Assembly: GCF_026652115.1 (NCBI RefSeq)
Contig: NZ_JAPPSQ010000002.1
Location: 248,001-312,000, forward strand
Source of the DNA: Algoriphagus sp. PAP.12
GTDB lineage: Bacteria; Bacteroidota; Bacteroidia; Cytophagales; Cyclobacteriaceae
DNA length: 64,000 nucleotides
Reading direction: 5' to 3'
Each line of letters opens with the position of its first letter. Position 1 is the first letter of the stretch. Shown here piece after piece: positions 36,411-45,498 of this stretch. Both the position numbers and the translations under genes were made by a program. The notes under the pieces are model-generated. The model did not search any database. It was given only the letters and a program-made list of their open reading frames with translations, and was not told the origin of the DNA.

Positions 36411-38696
36411 ATGCTCAAGACTCAGACTTTCAAACCTTTTCAGTTCATTCTTTGGATAAGCTTGTCCTTTTTTAGTTTTCAAGCCTTTTCCCAAATCACA
36501 GAAAACACCTATCATCGTGCCGAGTATTTTCTCAGTAATAATATCCAAAGGGAAGTGTATCATATGGAAGTCATCCCCAATTGGATACAAGGCACTGAGA
36601 AATTTTGGCATGAAACCTTTACCAAGGATGGAAAAAGGTTTTTTATCACTGATATTTCAACCCAAAAAACAGAGGAGCTTTTTGACCATGAAAAACTGGC
36701 AAAACTGCTTTCAGACCACTCTGGTGAAGAAATTGATGCAGGGAACCTTCCTTTGAATCGATTGAGTGTCAAGGAATCCGGAGAAATTAGCTTTAACTTT
36801 CAGAATAAAAGCTGGACTTATACCCCTGAAAAAGAGGAGCTTTCCTCCTCTCCTGCCAGAGACTTTCCAAACAGGGATTATGCTATCTCTCCTGACGGAA
36901 AATGGAAAGCATACACCCAAAATTTCAATCTGTATGTAGAAAACCAGGAAACCGGGGAAGTGACTCAGTTAAGTTTTGACGGGCAAAAAAACTATGAATA
37001 CGCATCATTTTGGGGATGGTCAGATATGCTTTATGGTGAAAATGGTACAAGACCAGAGCATTTTACAGCCCGTTGGTCTCCAGATTCCAAGTATATCCAA
37101 ACTCAGATTGTTGATCTGAGATTAGCAGAAAAAATGTTTCTCCTTGATTTCAGCCAGGAGGACAAATTCAGACCACAGTTGATGGCCTATTACAGAGGTT
37201 CGCCGGGTGATTCCACCGTGGTTAATTACATCCCGGTGCTATTCGATGTGGAAAATCGAACAGAGAAGAAATTCCCGAAACTAACAGGAACGCATTTTAC
37301 AGGCCTCAACCTAAGATGGAGTCCGGATAGCCAAACACTCAATGGACTTTATTTTCCAAGAGGTTATAAGGAAATGAGTTTGATTGAAATGGATAGAGAA
37401 TCTGGAGATGTTCGAAAAGTCTACGCTGAATCTTCAGACACACATATCAATAATGGCCCAATCCTGAGAAGATTGGAAGATGGCAGATTTATTATCAGTT
37501 CTGACAAGTCAGGATGGAACCATCTTTATCTTTATGATTGGAAAAGTGGGGAGGAAATCAATCCAATCACAAGCGGAGAATATGTCGTGAAAGAACTTGT
37601 CTATCTAGACGAGGAAAATGAAGTTTTGTACTTCATGGGTTCCGGTAAAGAAAAAGACATCAACCCTTACTATTCTATGCTATACAAAATTGGATTGGAT
37701 GGATCAGGACTGACACTTTTAACACCTGAGAACTCATTCCATTCTGTTTCCTATCAAGACGGGAAAGACTATTTTATCGACAATTATTCTAGAGTTGATC
37801 AGCCTACCGTTTCGGTAGTAAGGGATTTAAATTCAGGAGAGATTCTTTTCAAAATCTCAGAAGCAGATATTTCCAACCTGAAAAAAAGAGGCTATCAAAG
37901 TCCTAAGCAGTTCACTGCAACTGCCAAAGACGGTAAAACCACCATTTACGGAATCTATTATCTTCCTACCACTTTTGACAAAAAGAAAAAGTATCCGATC
38001 ATCGATTATACCTATACCGGGCCACATATAGATATCACTCCTAAAACATTCAAATCAGCTTTGATTGGACTTCAGCAACCTATGGCTGAGTTGGGATTTG
38101 TGGTGGTAACAGTAGATGGTTTGGGAACTGCTGGCCGAGGCAAAGCTTTCAATGACGTTTCTTATAACAACCTTGGGGATGGAACGACAGATCATGTATT
38201 AGCAATCAAAGAATTGGCTTCTCAAAACAAATTCCTGGATGTCAACAAAGTAGGAATTTTCGGACATTCCGCGGGAGGTTATGACGCTGCCAGAGCCATG
38301 CTCCTTCATCCGGACTTTTACAAAGTGGGAGTTGCTTCAGCGGGAGATCATGATCATCGAATGGAAAAAGCCTGGTGGCCAGAAATGTACATGGGTTATC
38401 CGAGAGGAGATTTCTACCACGAGCAAAGTAACGTCACCAATGCAGCAAACCTAAAAGGTCACCTTTTATTGGCTCACGGAGGAATAGATGAAAATGTGAA
38501 CCCTTCAGCAACTTTCAAGCTTGCAGAGGCTCTGATCGCTGCTAATAAAGATTTTGATTTGTTTATCTGGCCAAGTCGAAATCACAGTTTCGGAAGAACT
38601 AACGGGGACTATTTCACTAAAAAGCGGTGGGATTATTTTATCGAGCATCTTTTAGGGGAACAACCTATTAGACACTACAAGATTAAGACTGACTAA
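36411..38696 (+). CDS. Dipeptidyl peptidase IV-type prolyl peptidase (S9B)
   Basis: The 761-residue protein has a signal peptide (about 1-28, ending AFSQ), an eight-bladed beta-propeller and a C-terminal alpha/beta hydrolase domain. The triad is Ser620 (GHSAGGYDA), Asp693 (GGIDENVNP) and His725 (SRNHSFG). The propeller includes WGWSDMLYGENG and an RWSPDSK-type blade repeat. DPP-IV enzymes remove Xaa-Pro dipeptides from peptide N-termini in the periplasm. The ATG at 36411 is the start that opens the signal peptide; the upstream frame extension begins only with TTG. It ends 8 bases before the stop of the convergent DUF3109 gene. Confidence 0.92.
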   Translation: MLKTQTFKPFQFILWISLSFFSFQAFSQITENTYHRAEYFLSNNIQREVYHMEVIPNWIQGTEKFWHETFTKDGKRFFITDISTQKTEELFDHEKLAKLLSDHSGEEIDAGNLPLNRLSVKESGEISFNFQNKSWTYTPEKEELSSSPARDFPNRDYAISPDGKWKAYTQNFNLYVENQETGEVTQLSFDGQKNYEYASFWGWSDMLYGENGTRPEHFTARWSPDSKYIQTQIVDLRLAEKMFLLDFSQEDKFRPQLMAYYRGSPGDSTVVNYIPVLFDVENRTEKKFPKLTGTHFTGLNLRWSPDSQTLNGLYFPRGYKEMSLIEMDRESGDVRKVYAESSDTHINNGPILRRLEDGRFIISSDKSGWNHLYLYDWKSGEEINPITSGEYVVKELVYLDEENEVLYFMGSGKEKDINPYYSMLYKIGLDGSGLTLLTPENSFHSVSYQDGKDYFIDNYSRVDQPTVSVVRDLNSGEILFKISEADISNLKKRGYQSPKQFTATAKDGKTTIYGIYYLPTTFDKKKKYPIIDYTYTGPHIDITPKTFKSALIGLQQPMAELGFVVVTVDGLGTAGRGKAFNDVSYNNLGDGTTDHVLAIKELASQNKFLDVNKVGIFGHSAGGYDAARAMLLHPDFYKVGVASAGDHDHRMEKAWWPEMYMGYPRGDFYHEQSNVTNAANLKGHLLLAHGGIDENVNPSATFKLAEALIAANKDFDLFIWPSRNHSFGRTNGDYFTKKRWDYFIEHLLGEQPIRHYKIKTD

Positions 38697-38703
38697 GATT
38701 CAA

Positions 38704-39267
38704 TTAGCCTTCAATTTCCTTAACCAGTTCCTCATACCATGCCTCTCCGTACTTCCTTACCAAGGCATCTTTGAGAAAGCGATATAAAGGAACTTGAAGG
38801 CTTTTCCCTAACTGACAAGCAGGATCACAAATGTGCCAACGATCATAATTCAATGCTTCAAACTGATCGTATTTGGTCACGCGAATAGGATACATGTGGC
38901 AAGAGATCGGCTTTTTCCAAGAAATCTTTCCATCCAAATAAGCTTCTTCAATCCCACATTTTAGGATTCCTCTTTCATCATAAAGCGCATAAGCACACTC
39001 CCGGTTATCGCCGATTGTAGGAGTTCCTTTGTCTCCATCTTTATCAAATACCCACACGCCCTGTTTTTCGATTACATCGCGCCCTTCTTGAGTGATATAA
39101 TCCTTAACAATCGGATAAATATCCTCCAGAATTTTAGTCTCATCATCTTCTAGTGGAGCTCCCGCATCACCTTCCACACAACATGCACCTTTGCATGCTT
39201 CTAAGTCGCAAACGAAAAAATTTTCCTTGATATCATCCGAAAGGACTGCATTGCCCACCAAAATCAT
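38704..39267 (-). CDS. DUF3109 family cysteine-rich protein
   Basis: The 187-residue protein has nine or so cysteines in patterns typical of DUF3109, including [52 protein letters not shown] and [11 protein letters not shown]. The family is related to YkgJ-type putative metal- or iron-sulfur-binding proteins. No signal peptide is present, so it is cytoplasmic. Function is unknown. It has its own candidate promoter (TAACTTTG at 39284-39291) just downstream of a minus-strand hairpin that ends another putative transcript. Confidence 0.9.
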   Translation of the reverse strand: MILVGNAVLSDDIKENFFVCDLEACKGACCVEGDAGAPLEDDETKILEDIYPIVKDYITQEGRDVIEKQGVWVFDKDGDKGTPTIGDNRECAYALYDERGILKCGIEEAYLDGKISWKKPISCHMYPIRVTKYDQFEALNYDRWHICDPACQLGKSLQVPLYRFLKDALVRKYGEAWYEELVKEIEG

Positions 39268-39283
39268 AGCCTATTTTTTTTGA

Positions 39284-39291
39284 CAAAGTTA
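39284..39291 (-). promoter_or_regulatory. Candidate -7 promoter element of the DUF3109 gene (TAACTTTG)
   Basis: On the minus strand TAACTTTG matches TAnnTTTG exactly, 16 bases upstream of the DUF3109 ATG. It lies after a T-run terminator on the same strand, which makes an independent promoter plausible. No -33 TTG is clear. Confidence 0.4.
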
Positions 39292-39316
39292 AGCATCCTT
39301 TTCGATTGTAAAGGGT

Positions 39317-39385
39317 AAAAAAAGAACCGCTCCCTTTTTATGGAGAGCGGCTCAACCCAGCACTATGAAGAAAAGCTATTATTAG
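39317..39385 (-). ncRNA. Candidate small RNA ending at an intrinsic terminator
   Basis: On the minus strand two hairpins follow each other: AAAGCTA-ATAA-TAGCTTT, then the stem around CCGCTC/GAGCGG (39324-39352) followed by TTCTTTTTTT. No open reading frame ends here, so the terminator must serve a non-coding or very short transcript. A near-consensus -7 box TGTATTTG lies at 39390-39397. The 5' end is a guess and no RNA family was recognised. Confidence 0.3.
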
Positions 39386-39536
39386 CTTTCAAATACAGAA
39401 ACATAAGTTTGGGTAAAAGGTTTACAGACAGAGAGTTTTTTTAGATTTTTTTACAATTGAGGTGATTTTCCTACACATGGATTCTTTCTGAACATAAAAA
39501 AATCAGAACTCATTATTCCAAAATCACGTACTTTGC

Positions 39537-39935
39537 AAAGTGCAAGTCGGCTTGTCGCTGCAAATCTTTTGGATTTGGAGAGGAAAGTCCGGGCAACATA
39601 GAGCGCCATACTTCTTAACGGGAAGGGTGTCAACTGGCGACGGTTGGCATACAGAAAGTGCCGCAGAAAATATACCGCCCCTTTGGGGTAAGGGTGAAAA
39701 GGTGGAGTAAGAGCCCACCGCTTCGGCAGTGATGTCGAGGGCATGGCAAACCTTATGGGTTGAAAGATCAAATAGGCCTCGGGCAAAGAGCTGCTCGTTC
39801 GATTCTCGATTTTCGGGATTCCGGGGTGGGTAGATCGATGGATCCTGCTTGTGAAATCAGGACTAGATAAATGACAGGCGTCTTCACTTTTTAGTGGAGA
39901 TTACAGAACCCGGCTTACAGACTTGCACTTTTTCT
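39537..39935 (+). ncRNA. rnpB: RNase P RNA (bacterial class A)
   Basis: The catalytic RNA of RNase P, which matures tRNA 5' ends. Conserved elements are present in order: the P4/CRI block GAGGAAAGTCCGGGC, the central GGTAAGGGTGAAAAGGTG, the J11/12-type AGAGCCCACCGCTT region, and the 3' ACAGAACCCGGCTTACAG. The termini pair as P1, with AAAGTGCAAGTC at 39537 and GACTTGCACTTT at 39920. A T-rich tail follows. The length near 395 nucleotides is normal for class A. End positions are set by the P1 helix and may be off by a few bases. Confidence 0.96.
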
Positions 39936-39949
39936 TTTAACTTAGACCT

Positions 39950-41107
39950 ATGTCAAAAATTCTGATTATCGATGACGAAAAAGTCATCAGATCCACCCTG
40001 AGAGAAATACTCGAATACGAAAAATTTGAAGTCAGTGAAGCCCAAGATGGGGAACAAGGACTTGCCAAACTCAAAGAGGAAGATTTTGATTTGGTACTTT
40101 GTGATGTGAAAATGCCCAAAATGGACGGAATTGAGGTGTTAGATCAAGCCAAGGCTTTAGACAAGTCGCCTCAGTTTATCATGATCTCTGCGCATGGGAG
40201 CATAGAAACTGCAGTGGAAGCAACCAAGAAAGGAGCTTTTGATTTCATACCCAAACCACCGGATCTCAACAGATTGCTTTTGACTGTTCGCAATGCATTG
40301 GACAAAAACAATCTAGTAACAGAGACAAAGGTTCTCAAGAAAAAGCTTTCCAAGAAATTTGATATGGTAGGTGAATCCAAGCCTATTCTTCAAGTCAAAG
40401 AAACTATTGAAAAAGTAGCTCCAACTGATGCGAGAGTATTGATCACCGGTCCAAACGGTACTGGAAAAGAATTGGTAGCTCATTGGATTCACCAAAAAAG
40501 CAATCGTTCCTCAAATCCATTTGTAGCCGTAAACTGCGCTGCAATTCCTTCTGAATTGATCGAATCAGAGCTTTTTGGTCATGAAAAGGGAGCATTTACC
40601 TCCGCACACAAGCAACGCGCAGGTAAATTTGAACAAGCTCAAACTGGAACTTTATTTTTGGATGAAATCGGAGACATGTCCCTTTCAGCTCAATCCAAAG
40701 TATTGCGAGCCTTACAGGAAAACCTGATCAACCGTGTAGGAAGTGACAAGGACATCAAAGTAGATGTTCGAGTCTTGGCAGCAACCAACAAAGACCTTAA
40801 AAAGGAAATCGAAGAGGGGCGATTCAGAGAAGATCTTTATCACAGATTGAGTGTGATTTTGATCCAGGTTCCAGCTTTGAAAGACAGAAAAGATGACATA
40901 CCTCTATTGATCGAGAAGTTCCTATCCGATATAGCTGCAGAAAGTGGAGATTCGAAACGTGGAATTACCAAAGAGGCATTGGCAAAACTTCAGGAATTTC
41001 CATGGACCGGAAATATCCGAGAATTACGAAATGTAGTAGAAAGGCTAGTGATCTTGGGTGAGCCCACGATCAGTCTGGATGATATAAAAAAATATGCTGA
41101 CTATTGA
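39950..41107 (+). CDS. NtrC-type sigma-54 response regulator lacking the HTH domain
   Basis: The 385-residue protein has a receiver domain (1-115, phospho-acceptor Asp52 in VLCDVKMPKMDG) and a sigma-54-type AAA+ domain (about 140-380) with Walker A TGPNGTGKE (167-174), Walker B TLFLDEIGD and arginine-finger region GRFREDLYHRL. The loop normally reading GAFTGA is GAFTSA (214-219). The protein ends right after the AAA+ lid, so the usual Fis-type DNA-binding domain is missing. It may act from solution or through a partner. No histidine kinase lies adjacent. The gene follows rnpB by 15 bases and ends inside a terminator stem. Confidence 0.92.
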   Translation: MSKILIIDDEKVIRSTLREILEYEKFEVSEAQDGEQGLAKLKEEDFDLVLCDVKMPKMDGIEVLDQAKALDKSPQFIMISAHGSIETAVEATKKGAFDFIPKPPDLNRLLLTVRNALDKNNLVTETKVLKKKLSKKFDMVGESKPILQVKETIEKVAPTDARVLITGPNGTGKELVAHWIHQKSNRSSNPFVAVNCAAIPSELIESELFGHEKGAFTSAHKQRAGKFEQAQTGTLFLDEIGDMSLSAQSKVLRALQENLINRVGSDKDIKVDVRVLAATNKDLKKEIEEGRFREDLYHRLSVILIQVPALKDRKDDIPLLIEKFLSDIAAESGDSKRGITKEALAKLQEFPWTGNIRELRNVVERLVILGEPTISLDDIKKYADY

Positions 41108-41123
41108 TAGTCAGCATTTTTTT
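41094..41123 (+). terminator. Intrinsic terminator overlapping the regulator's stop codon
   Basis: ATGCTGACTA (41094-41103), loop TTGA and TAGTCAGCAT (41108-41117) form a perfect 10-bp stem followed by TTTTTT. The stop codon TGA (41105-41107) is in the loop, so the last codons of the regulator gene form the stem. Confidence 0.92.
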
Positions 41124-41241
41124 ATCCGTTTGATCTTTGCTCAACCGAAGCCTTTGCGTAAGCTGGGCAAGGTTTGCTAGAAGCGCAGGCTCCTAATGCT
41201 AATACTCCGATCAATAATGCGATAGTGGCTAATTTTTTCAT
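41122..41241 (-). CDS. Small lipoprotein of 39 residues
   Basis: The short frame begins MKKLATIALLIGVLALGAC, a textbook lipoprotein signal with lipobox LGAC (Cys19), leaving a mature peptide of 21 residues with KPCPAYAKAS. The CPAY-type tail recurs in tiny Bacteroidota lipoproteins that I know only as uncharacterised. The gene converges on the sigma-54-type regulator and its stop codon lies in the T-run of that gene's terminator. It lies 52 bases downstream of the LuxE-like gene on the same strand and could be cotranscribed. Confidence 0.7.
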   Translation of the reverse strand: MKKLATIALLIGVLALGACASSKPCPAYAKASVEQRSNG

Positions 41242-41292
41242 GAATATATGTTTAGGCTTTTCAAATATGTTTAATTAATCCTTTTTAAGCAA

Positions 41293-42288
41293 TTACTGAA
41301 CCAGAAGATTGCAGCCTCTGATCTCTGAATTATCAAATCTACCCAAGACTTCAAGCATTCCATTTTCATCATATTTCCCCAAATCTTGGGTTTCAATAAA
41401 TGAGCAGGAATGAAAATTCCCGAGATCAATCACATTGATACCACCCTGGGATCTATTGGACCAGGAAAATGGATCATTGACATCTCTCAATAGAACGCGC
41501 ATACAAGTCGGTAGCGTATACTTTCCTTTTCCCTTTGAGTATGCTTGAGACATCAATTCAGTCATTCCGTACTCAGAATGAATCGCAGGGACCTGAAAAT
41601 AAGATATCAAAATATCATGAACTTCTTCTCTGATCATCTCCTTTCTTCTCCCCTTCATACCACCTGTTTCCATGACGATGAGATTTTCCATAGGAAAAAA
41701 TTTCTGACCGGATTCTGCTAAATCCAATAGAGCAAAAGTCACTCCCAGCAGCAAAACTTTCTTAGGGCCATTTGCTAGAAGCTTCATTTTATCCAAAAGT
41801 TCTTCCTGATTATAGAGGTAAAAGCCTGAATGGTCAGATTTGGATTCATGAATAAAATAATCAGCCATGGCGACAAGACTACTTCCCTTCCTTTCCAGAT
41901 ACGCCGGCAATAAAGCCAACACATGAAAGTCCTCTAAACTACCGTACAAATTTTCAAAAAGCCGCTTTGAATGCTCCAAATACCATTTTTGAGACCAGAA
42001 ATAATGCTTACTGGTAATCATTCCTGTAGTTCCAGAACTTGAAAAGAATCCTTCAAACTCTTCTTTTGCCCCTGAAAGGACATGAAAATCCTTAAAAAAA
42101 CGAATTGGTAAAAAAGGAATTTCTTGTAGCGAATGGATGGATCGAGGCGTTATATTTCTAGCATCCAGATACGCTTTGTAGATTGGGTTTCGAGAGGATT
42201 GAAAATAAAAAATTTCTAAAGCTAGGCTTTCAAAGTCTTCTGACTTTAAATTTGACACCTTACTCGAAAAACTTTTAAAATCCTGCAT
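41293..42288 (-). CDS. LuxE/PaaK-like acyl-activating transferase
   Basis: The 331-residue protein resembles the acyl-protein synthetase LuxE family, part of the adenylate-forming group. It shows the phosphate-loop FFSSSGTTG, HVLALLPAYLERKGSSLV, GGMKGRRKEMIREEV and HSEYGMTELMSQAY. No signal peptide is seen. LuxE activates fatty acids in bioluminescence, but Bacteroidota homologues occur without lux genes and their substrate is unknown. ATG 42288 was chosen because a 39-residue upstream extension overlaps the divergent lipoprotein gene's promoter region and matches nothing. Confidence 0.82.
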   Translation of the reverse strand: MQDFKSFSSKVSNLKSEDFESLALEIFYFQSSRNPIYKAYLDARNITPRSIHSLQEIPFLPIRFFKDFHVLSGAKEEFEGFFSSSGTTGMITSKHYFWSQKWYLEHSKRLFENLYGSLEDFHVLALLPAYLERKGSSLVAMADYFIHESKSDHSGFYLYNQEELLDKMKLLANGPKKVLLLGVTFALLDLAESGQKFFPMENLIVMETGGMKGRRKEMIREEVHDILISYFQVPAIHSEYGMTELMSQAYSKGKGKYTLPTCMRVLLRDVNDPFSWSNRSQGGINVIDLGNFHSCSFIETQDLGKYDENGMLEVLGRFDNSEIRGCNLLVQ

Positions 42289-42353
42289 CGTTTTATATTT
42301 TGCATGTACCCAACCGGGCAAACCTTTTTCCGGTTGTAAATTTAACTCACCAT

Positions 42354-43025
42354 ATGCGATTGAAAAGTTATTTAGGACTATTCTTTTTAAGTGTTGCCGC
42401 GGCATCCTGTGTCAACCCACCTGAAAATTTCCCTTCTACCCCATTAATAACTTTTGAATCCTTAGAATATGTACCTACTTCAGGTGCAGATTCTTTGATC
42501 GTCGGGATTGATTTTCAAGATGCAGAAGGGGATTTGGGATTGGCAGCAACAGAAATCGACCCTCCCTTTAATTCCGTAAATTATCAAAGGGATGCTGCGG
42601 GAAATTTAATTACTTATGGAAACCGACCAACTGAAGCGCCTTCCTATAATCCAATTGACTGGGTAGTAGACCCAATTGTAAATAACCAGATTGTGAAAGA
42701 CACGATATGGGTCGTTCAAAACCCAGATCAATACAATATTTTCGTAAAGTTTTTCATAAAGAAAAATGGAACCTTTACTGAGTTCAAATGGCAAGACCCT
42801 CCTTATTATACCACATTTAACGGTCGCTTCCCTAGAATTCTTAATTCAGATGAAGGTCAGGCTGTAGAAGGGAATATAAGTTATGGCATGCTTTCTTCAG
42901 GTTGGGAAGCTATTTTTAGAAATGACACCATCCGAGTAGACGTCCAAATTCAGGATAGGCAACTCAACCGAAGCAATGAGGTATCTAGTCAAGAAGTTAC
43001 TTTAAAGCAGATCACAAGAAATTAA
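42354..43025 (+). CDS. Hypothetical lipoprotein
   Basis: The 223-residue protein starts MRLKSYLGLFFLSVAAASC with a lipobox AASC and is therefore a predicted lipoprotein. The mature part includes GIDFQDAEGDLGL and a C-terminal DVQIQDRQLNRSNEVSSQEV, which resembles immunoglobulin-like beta-strand domains of Bacteroidota surface lipoproteins. Function is unknown. The ATG at 42354 gives the signal peptide; a longer frame exists but runs into the divergent gene. It is 65 bases from the LuxE-like start and ends in a bidirectional terminator. Confidence 0.72.
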   Translation: MRLKSYLGLFFLSVAAASCVNPPENFPSTPLITFESLEYVPTSGADSLIVGIDFQDAEGDLGLAATEIDPPFNSVNYQRDAAGNLITYGNRPTEAPSYNPIDWVVDPIVNNQIVKDTIWVVQNPDQYNIFVKFFIKKNGTFTEFKWQDPPYYTTFNGRFPRILNSDEGQAVEGNISYGMLSSGWEAIFRNDTIRVDVQIQDRQLNRSNEVSSQEVTLKQITRN

Positions 43026-43030
43026 AACAT

Positions 43031-43069
43031 AAAAAAAGAGGCTTTGAATTAATTTAAAGCCTCTTTTTT
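43031..43069. terminator. Bidirectional intrinsic terminator
   Basis: AAAAAAGAGGCTTT (43032-43045) and AAAGCCTCTTTTTT (43056-43069) form a 14-bp stem with A/T runs at both ends. It lies between the stop of the lipoprotein gene (43025) and the stop of the convergent E1 gene (43084), and so can end both transcripts. Confidence 0.92.
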
Positions 43070-43083
43070 ATTTATCTCTTCCT

Positions 43084-45498
43084 TTAAATAGCTGGGAATT
43101 TTTTAGGATTAGATTCATGCATAATGGCATATACTTTTTCTACCACATCATCTGTACTTGGCTTTGAGAAATAATCTCCATCCGAAGAATAGGCAGGTCT
43201 ATGTGCCTTAGCAGGTAAAGTCTGAGGTTCTGAATCCAAATAGGAGAAAATTCTCTGCTCATCCATTGCTTGCTGAAGCATATAGGCAGTGGCACCACCT
43301 GGTACATCCTCATCTGCAAAAATAACTCTGCTCGTCTTTTTCACAGATTCTCCTATCACACCATGAACATCAAAGGGAACTAAGGTTTGTACATCTATGA
43401 CTTCCACTTCAATTCCGATTTCAGATAATTCTGCTGCTGCTTCCAACACTATTCGACACATGGAGCCATAAGTCACAACAGTAATATCTGATCCCTCACG
43501 AAGAATATCCGGCTTACCCAAAGGAACTGTAAATTCATTCAAATTTGCAGGAAGCTTTTCTTTTAATCTATAGCCATTTAGACACTCGATCATAATGGCC
43601 GGATCATCAGAGTTTAAAAGCGTATTATACATTCCTGCTGCCTGAGTCATATCTCTAGGAACACAAACCACCATTCCTCTCAATGAGGAAAGAATCATTC
43701 CCATCGGAGATCCGGAGTGCCAAACGCCTTCTAATCTGTGGCCACGGGTTCTGATAATTACAGGAGCTTTCTGACCGCCTTTGGTTCTATAATGAAGAGA
43801 TGCCAAATCATCGGAAAGCATTTGCAAACCATATAGCAAATAATCCAAATATTGGATTTCTGCGATAGGTCTTAAACCTCTCAAAGCAGCACCTATCCCC
43901 TGTCCTACAATGGTACATTCACGGATACCGGTATCAGCTACTCTCCATTCTCCATGCTTAGCTTGAAGGCCCGCAAAAGCCTGATTCACATCTCCAATTT
44001 TCCCTACATCCTCACCAAAAGCGAAGAATTTGGGTTCATTTTCCAGTTTGGCATCAAAATATGCCTGAAGCACTTCTCTACCATCTACTGTTGGAGAGTT
44101 TTCTTTGAACTCAGCAGGTACTTCTTTAATATTTAAAACTGACCACTGCGACTCAGAGTAAAGGTGACTATTGTATCTGTCATGAATATCCTTTTGTCTC
44201 TCTTCATACCAGAATTTCAAAGCATCTTTTTCAGCATTTTGATCATATCTCAGAATCAATAATGCCTTTCGAACTGTAGAAATCACATCCTTTCTAATTG
44301 GATTGATTGTCTTTTTCAGTTCTTCAGCCATTTGGTCCAAAACCACTTTTCTAGTGCTTCCATTAGCTGCAGACTTGATCAGTTGAACGGCTTCAGCCAA
44401 TTCCTTTTTGATCTCTGAACTAAAAGCAGTCCAAGCAGCTTCTTTCTCTTTTCTGGCTAAAGCCTTCGCCTCAGATTCTATTTTATCTAAGGTATCTGCA
44501 GTGGCAATACCATTTTCAAGAATATACTCTCTAAACTTTTTGTTACAGTCCCAATCCTTCTCCCACTGCAATCTTTCAGCAGATTTATATCTTTCATGGG
44601 AACCAGAAGTACTGTGACCTTGTGGCTGAGTCATTTCTTCCACATGGATCATGACAGGAATATGATCCTTCCTTGCCAATTCACCAGCTTCGAAGAATGC
44701 CTCCAATAGACCTTCATAGTCCCAACCTTTGACATTTATTATTTCAACACCAGGTTTTTCTTCAGTTCTCTGAAAACCAGCCAAAACCTCAGAAATACTT
44801 CCTTTAGTCGTATGAAACTCTTGAGGAACTGAAATTCCAAATCCATCATCCCAAATGGCGATCACCATTGGAACTTGCATCACTCCTGCAGCATTGATAC
44901 TTTCAAAAAACATACCCTCAGAAGTGGATGCGTTTCCGATCGTTCCCCAAGCCACTTCATTACCATGGATTGAAAATTGAGTCAGGTGTTTCAGCCCCTT
45001 ATTTTCTCTATATACTTTGGAGGCATATGCCAATCCCAAAAGCTTGGGCATCTGTGCAGCTGTCGGGGAAATATCTGCAGCAGAATTATACATTTTTGTC
45101 AACTCCTTCCAAGAACCATCTTCATTCAATGATCTTGTGGCAAAATGACCATTCATCAACCTTCCTGCACTTGCTGGCTCTGCTTCTACATCGGTATGGG
45201 CATACAATTGAGCAAAATATTGCTGAACTGAAAGCTCACCCAATGCCATCATGAATGTCTGATCCCGATAATATCCAGATCTAAAATCACCGATTTGGAA
45301 AGCTCTGGCCATAGCAATTTGAGCAAGCTCTTTTCCATCTCCGAAAATTCCAAACTTGGCTTTACCCATAAACACCTCTTTTCTACCCATCAAAGAGGCA
45401 TGTCTGCTAATCATAGCAACTCTAAAGTCCTCTAAAACAGATTGATGATCCCCGAGGTATTTGGGCCGGTTTTTTCTACTGATATCTAGTTCTGCCAT
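43084..45498 (-). CDS. 2-oxo acid dehydrogenase E1, fused alpha and beta subunits
   Basis: The 804-residue thiamine-diphosphate enzyme joins the E1 alpha part (about 1-440) and the E1 beta part (about 455-800, transketolase-like). The TPP region reads GNASTSEGMFFESINAAGV, where most E1 alphas have GDGATSEG. The beta part shows FAFGEDVGKIGDVNQAFAGL, RIEYLDYLLYGLQML-like text and VVTYGSM. Such fusions in Bacteroidota are annotated as branched-chain 2-oxo acid or pyruvate dehydrogenase. The substrate is not determinable here, and E2 and E3 genes are not in the window. Cytoplasmic. It is divergent from ald across 431 AT-rich bases. Confidence 0.9.
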   Translation of the reverse strand: MAELDISRKNRPKYLGDHQSVLEDFRVAMISRHASLMGRKEVFMGKAKFGIFGDGKELAQIAMARAFQIGDFRSGYYRDQTFMMALGELSVQQYFAQLYAHTDVEAEPASAGRLMNGHFATRSLNEDGSWKELTKMYNSAADISPTAAQMPKLLGLAYASKVYRENKGLKHLTQFSIHGNEVAWGTIGNASTSEGMFFESINAAGVMQVPMVIAIWDDGFGISVPQEFHTTKGSISEVLAGFQRTEEKPGVEIINVKGWDYEGLLEAFFEAGELARKDHIPVMIHVEEMTQPQGHSTSGSHERYKSAERLQWEKDWDCNKKFREYILENGIATADTLDKIESEAKALARKEKEAAWTAFSSEIKKELAEAVQLIKSAANGSTRKVVLDQMAEELKKTINPIRKDVISTVRKALLILRYDQNAEKDALKFWYEERQKDIHDRYNSHLYSESQWSVLNIKEVPAEFKENSPTVDGREVLQAYFDAKLENEPKFFAFGEDVGKIGDVNQAFAGLQAKHGEWRVADTGIRECTIVGQGIGAALRGLRPIAEIQYLDYLLYGLQMLSDDLASLHYRTKGGQKAPVIIRTRGHRLEGVWHSGSPMGMILSSLRGMVVCVPRDMTQAAGMYNTLLNSDDPAIMIECLNGYRLKEKLPANLNEFTVPLGKPDILREGSDITVVTYGSMCRIVLEAAAELSEIGIEVEVIDVQTLVPFDVHGVIGESVKKTSRVIFADEDVPGGATAYMLQQAMDEQRIFSYLDSEPQTLPAKAHRPAYSSDGDYFSKPSTDDVVEKVYAIMHESNPKKFPAI

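Noticed and set aside
39795..39806. A tRNA T-loop-like word (GTTCGATTC)
   Set aside because: It lies inside the RNase P RNA, and no acceptor or anticodon stem surrounds it.
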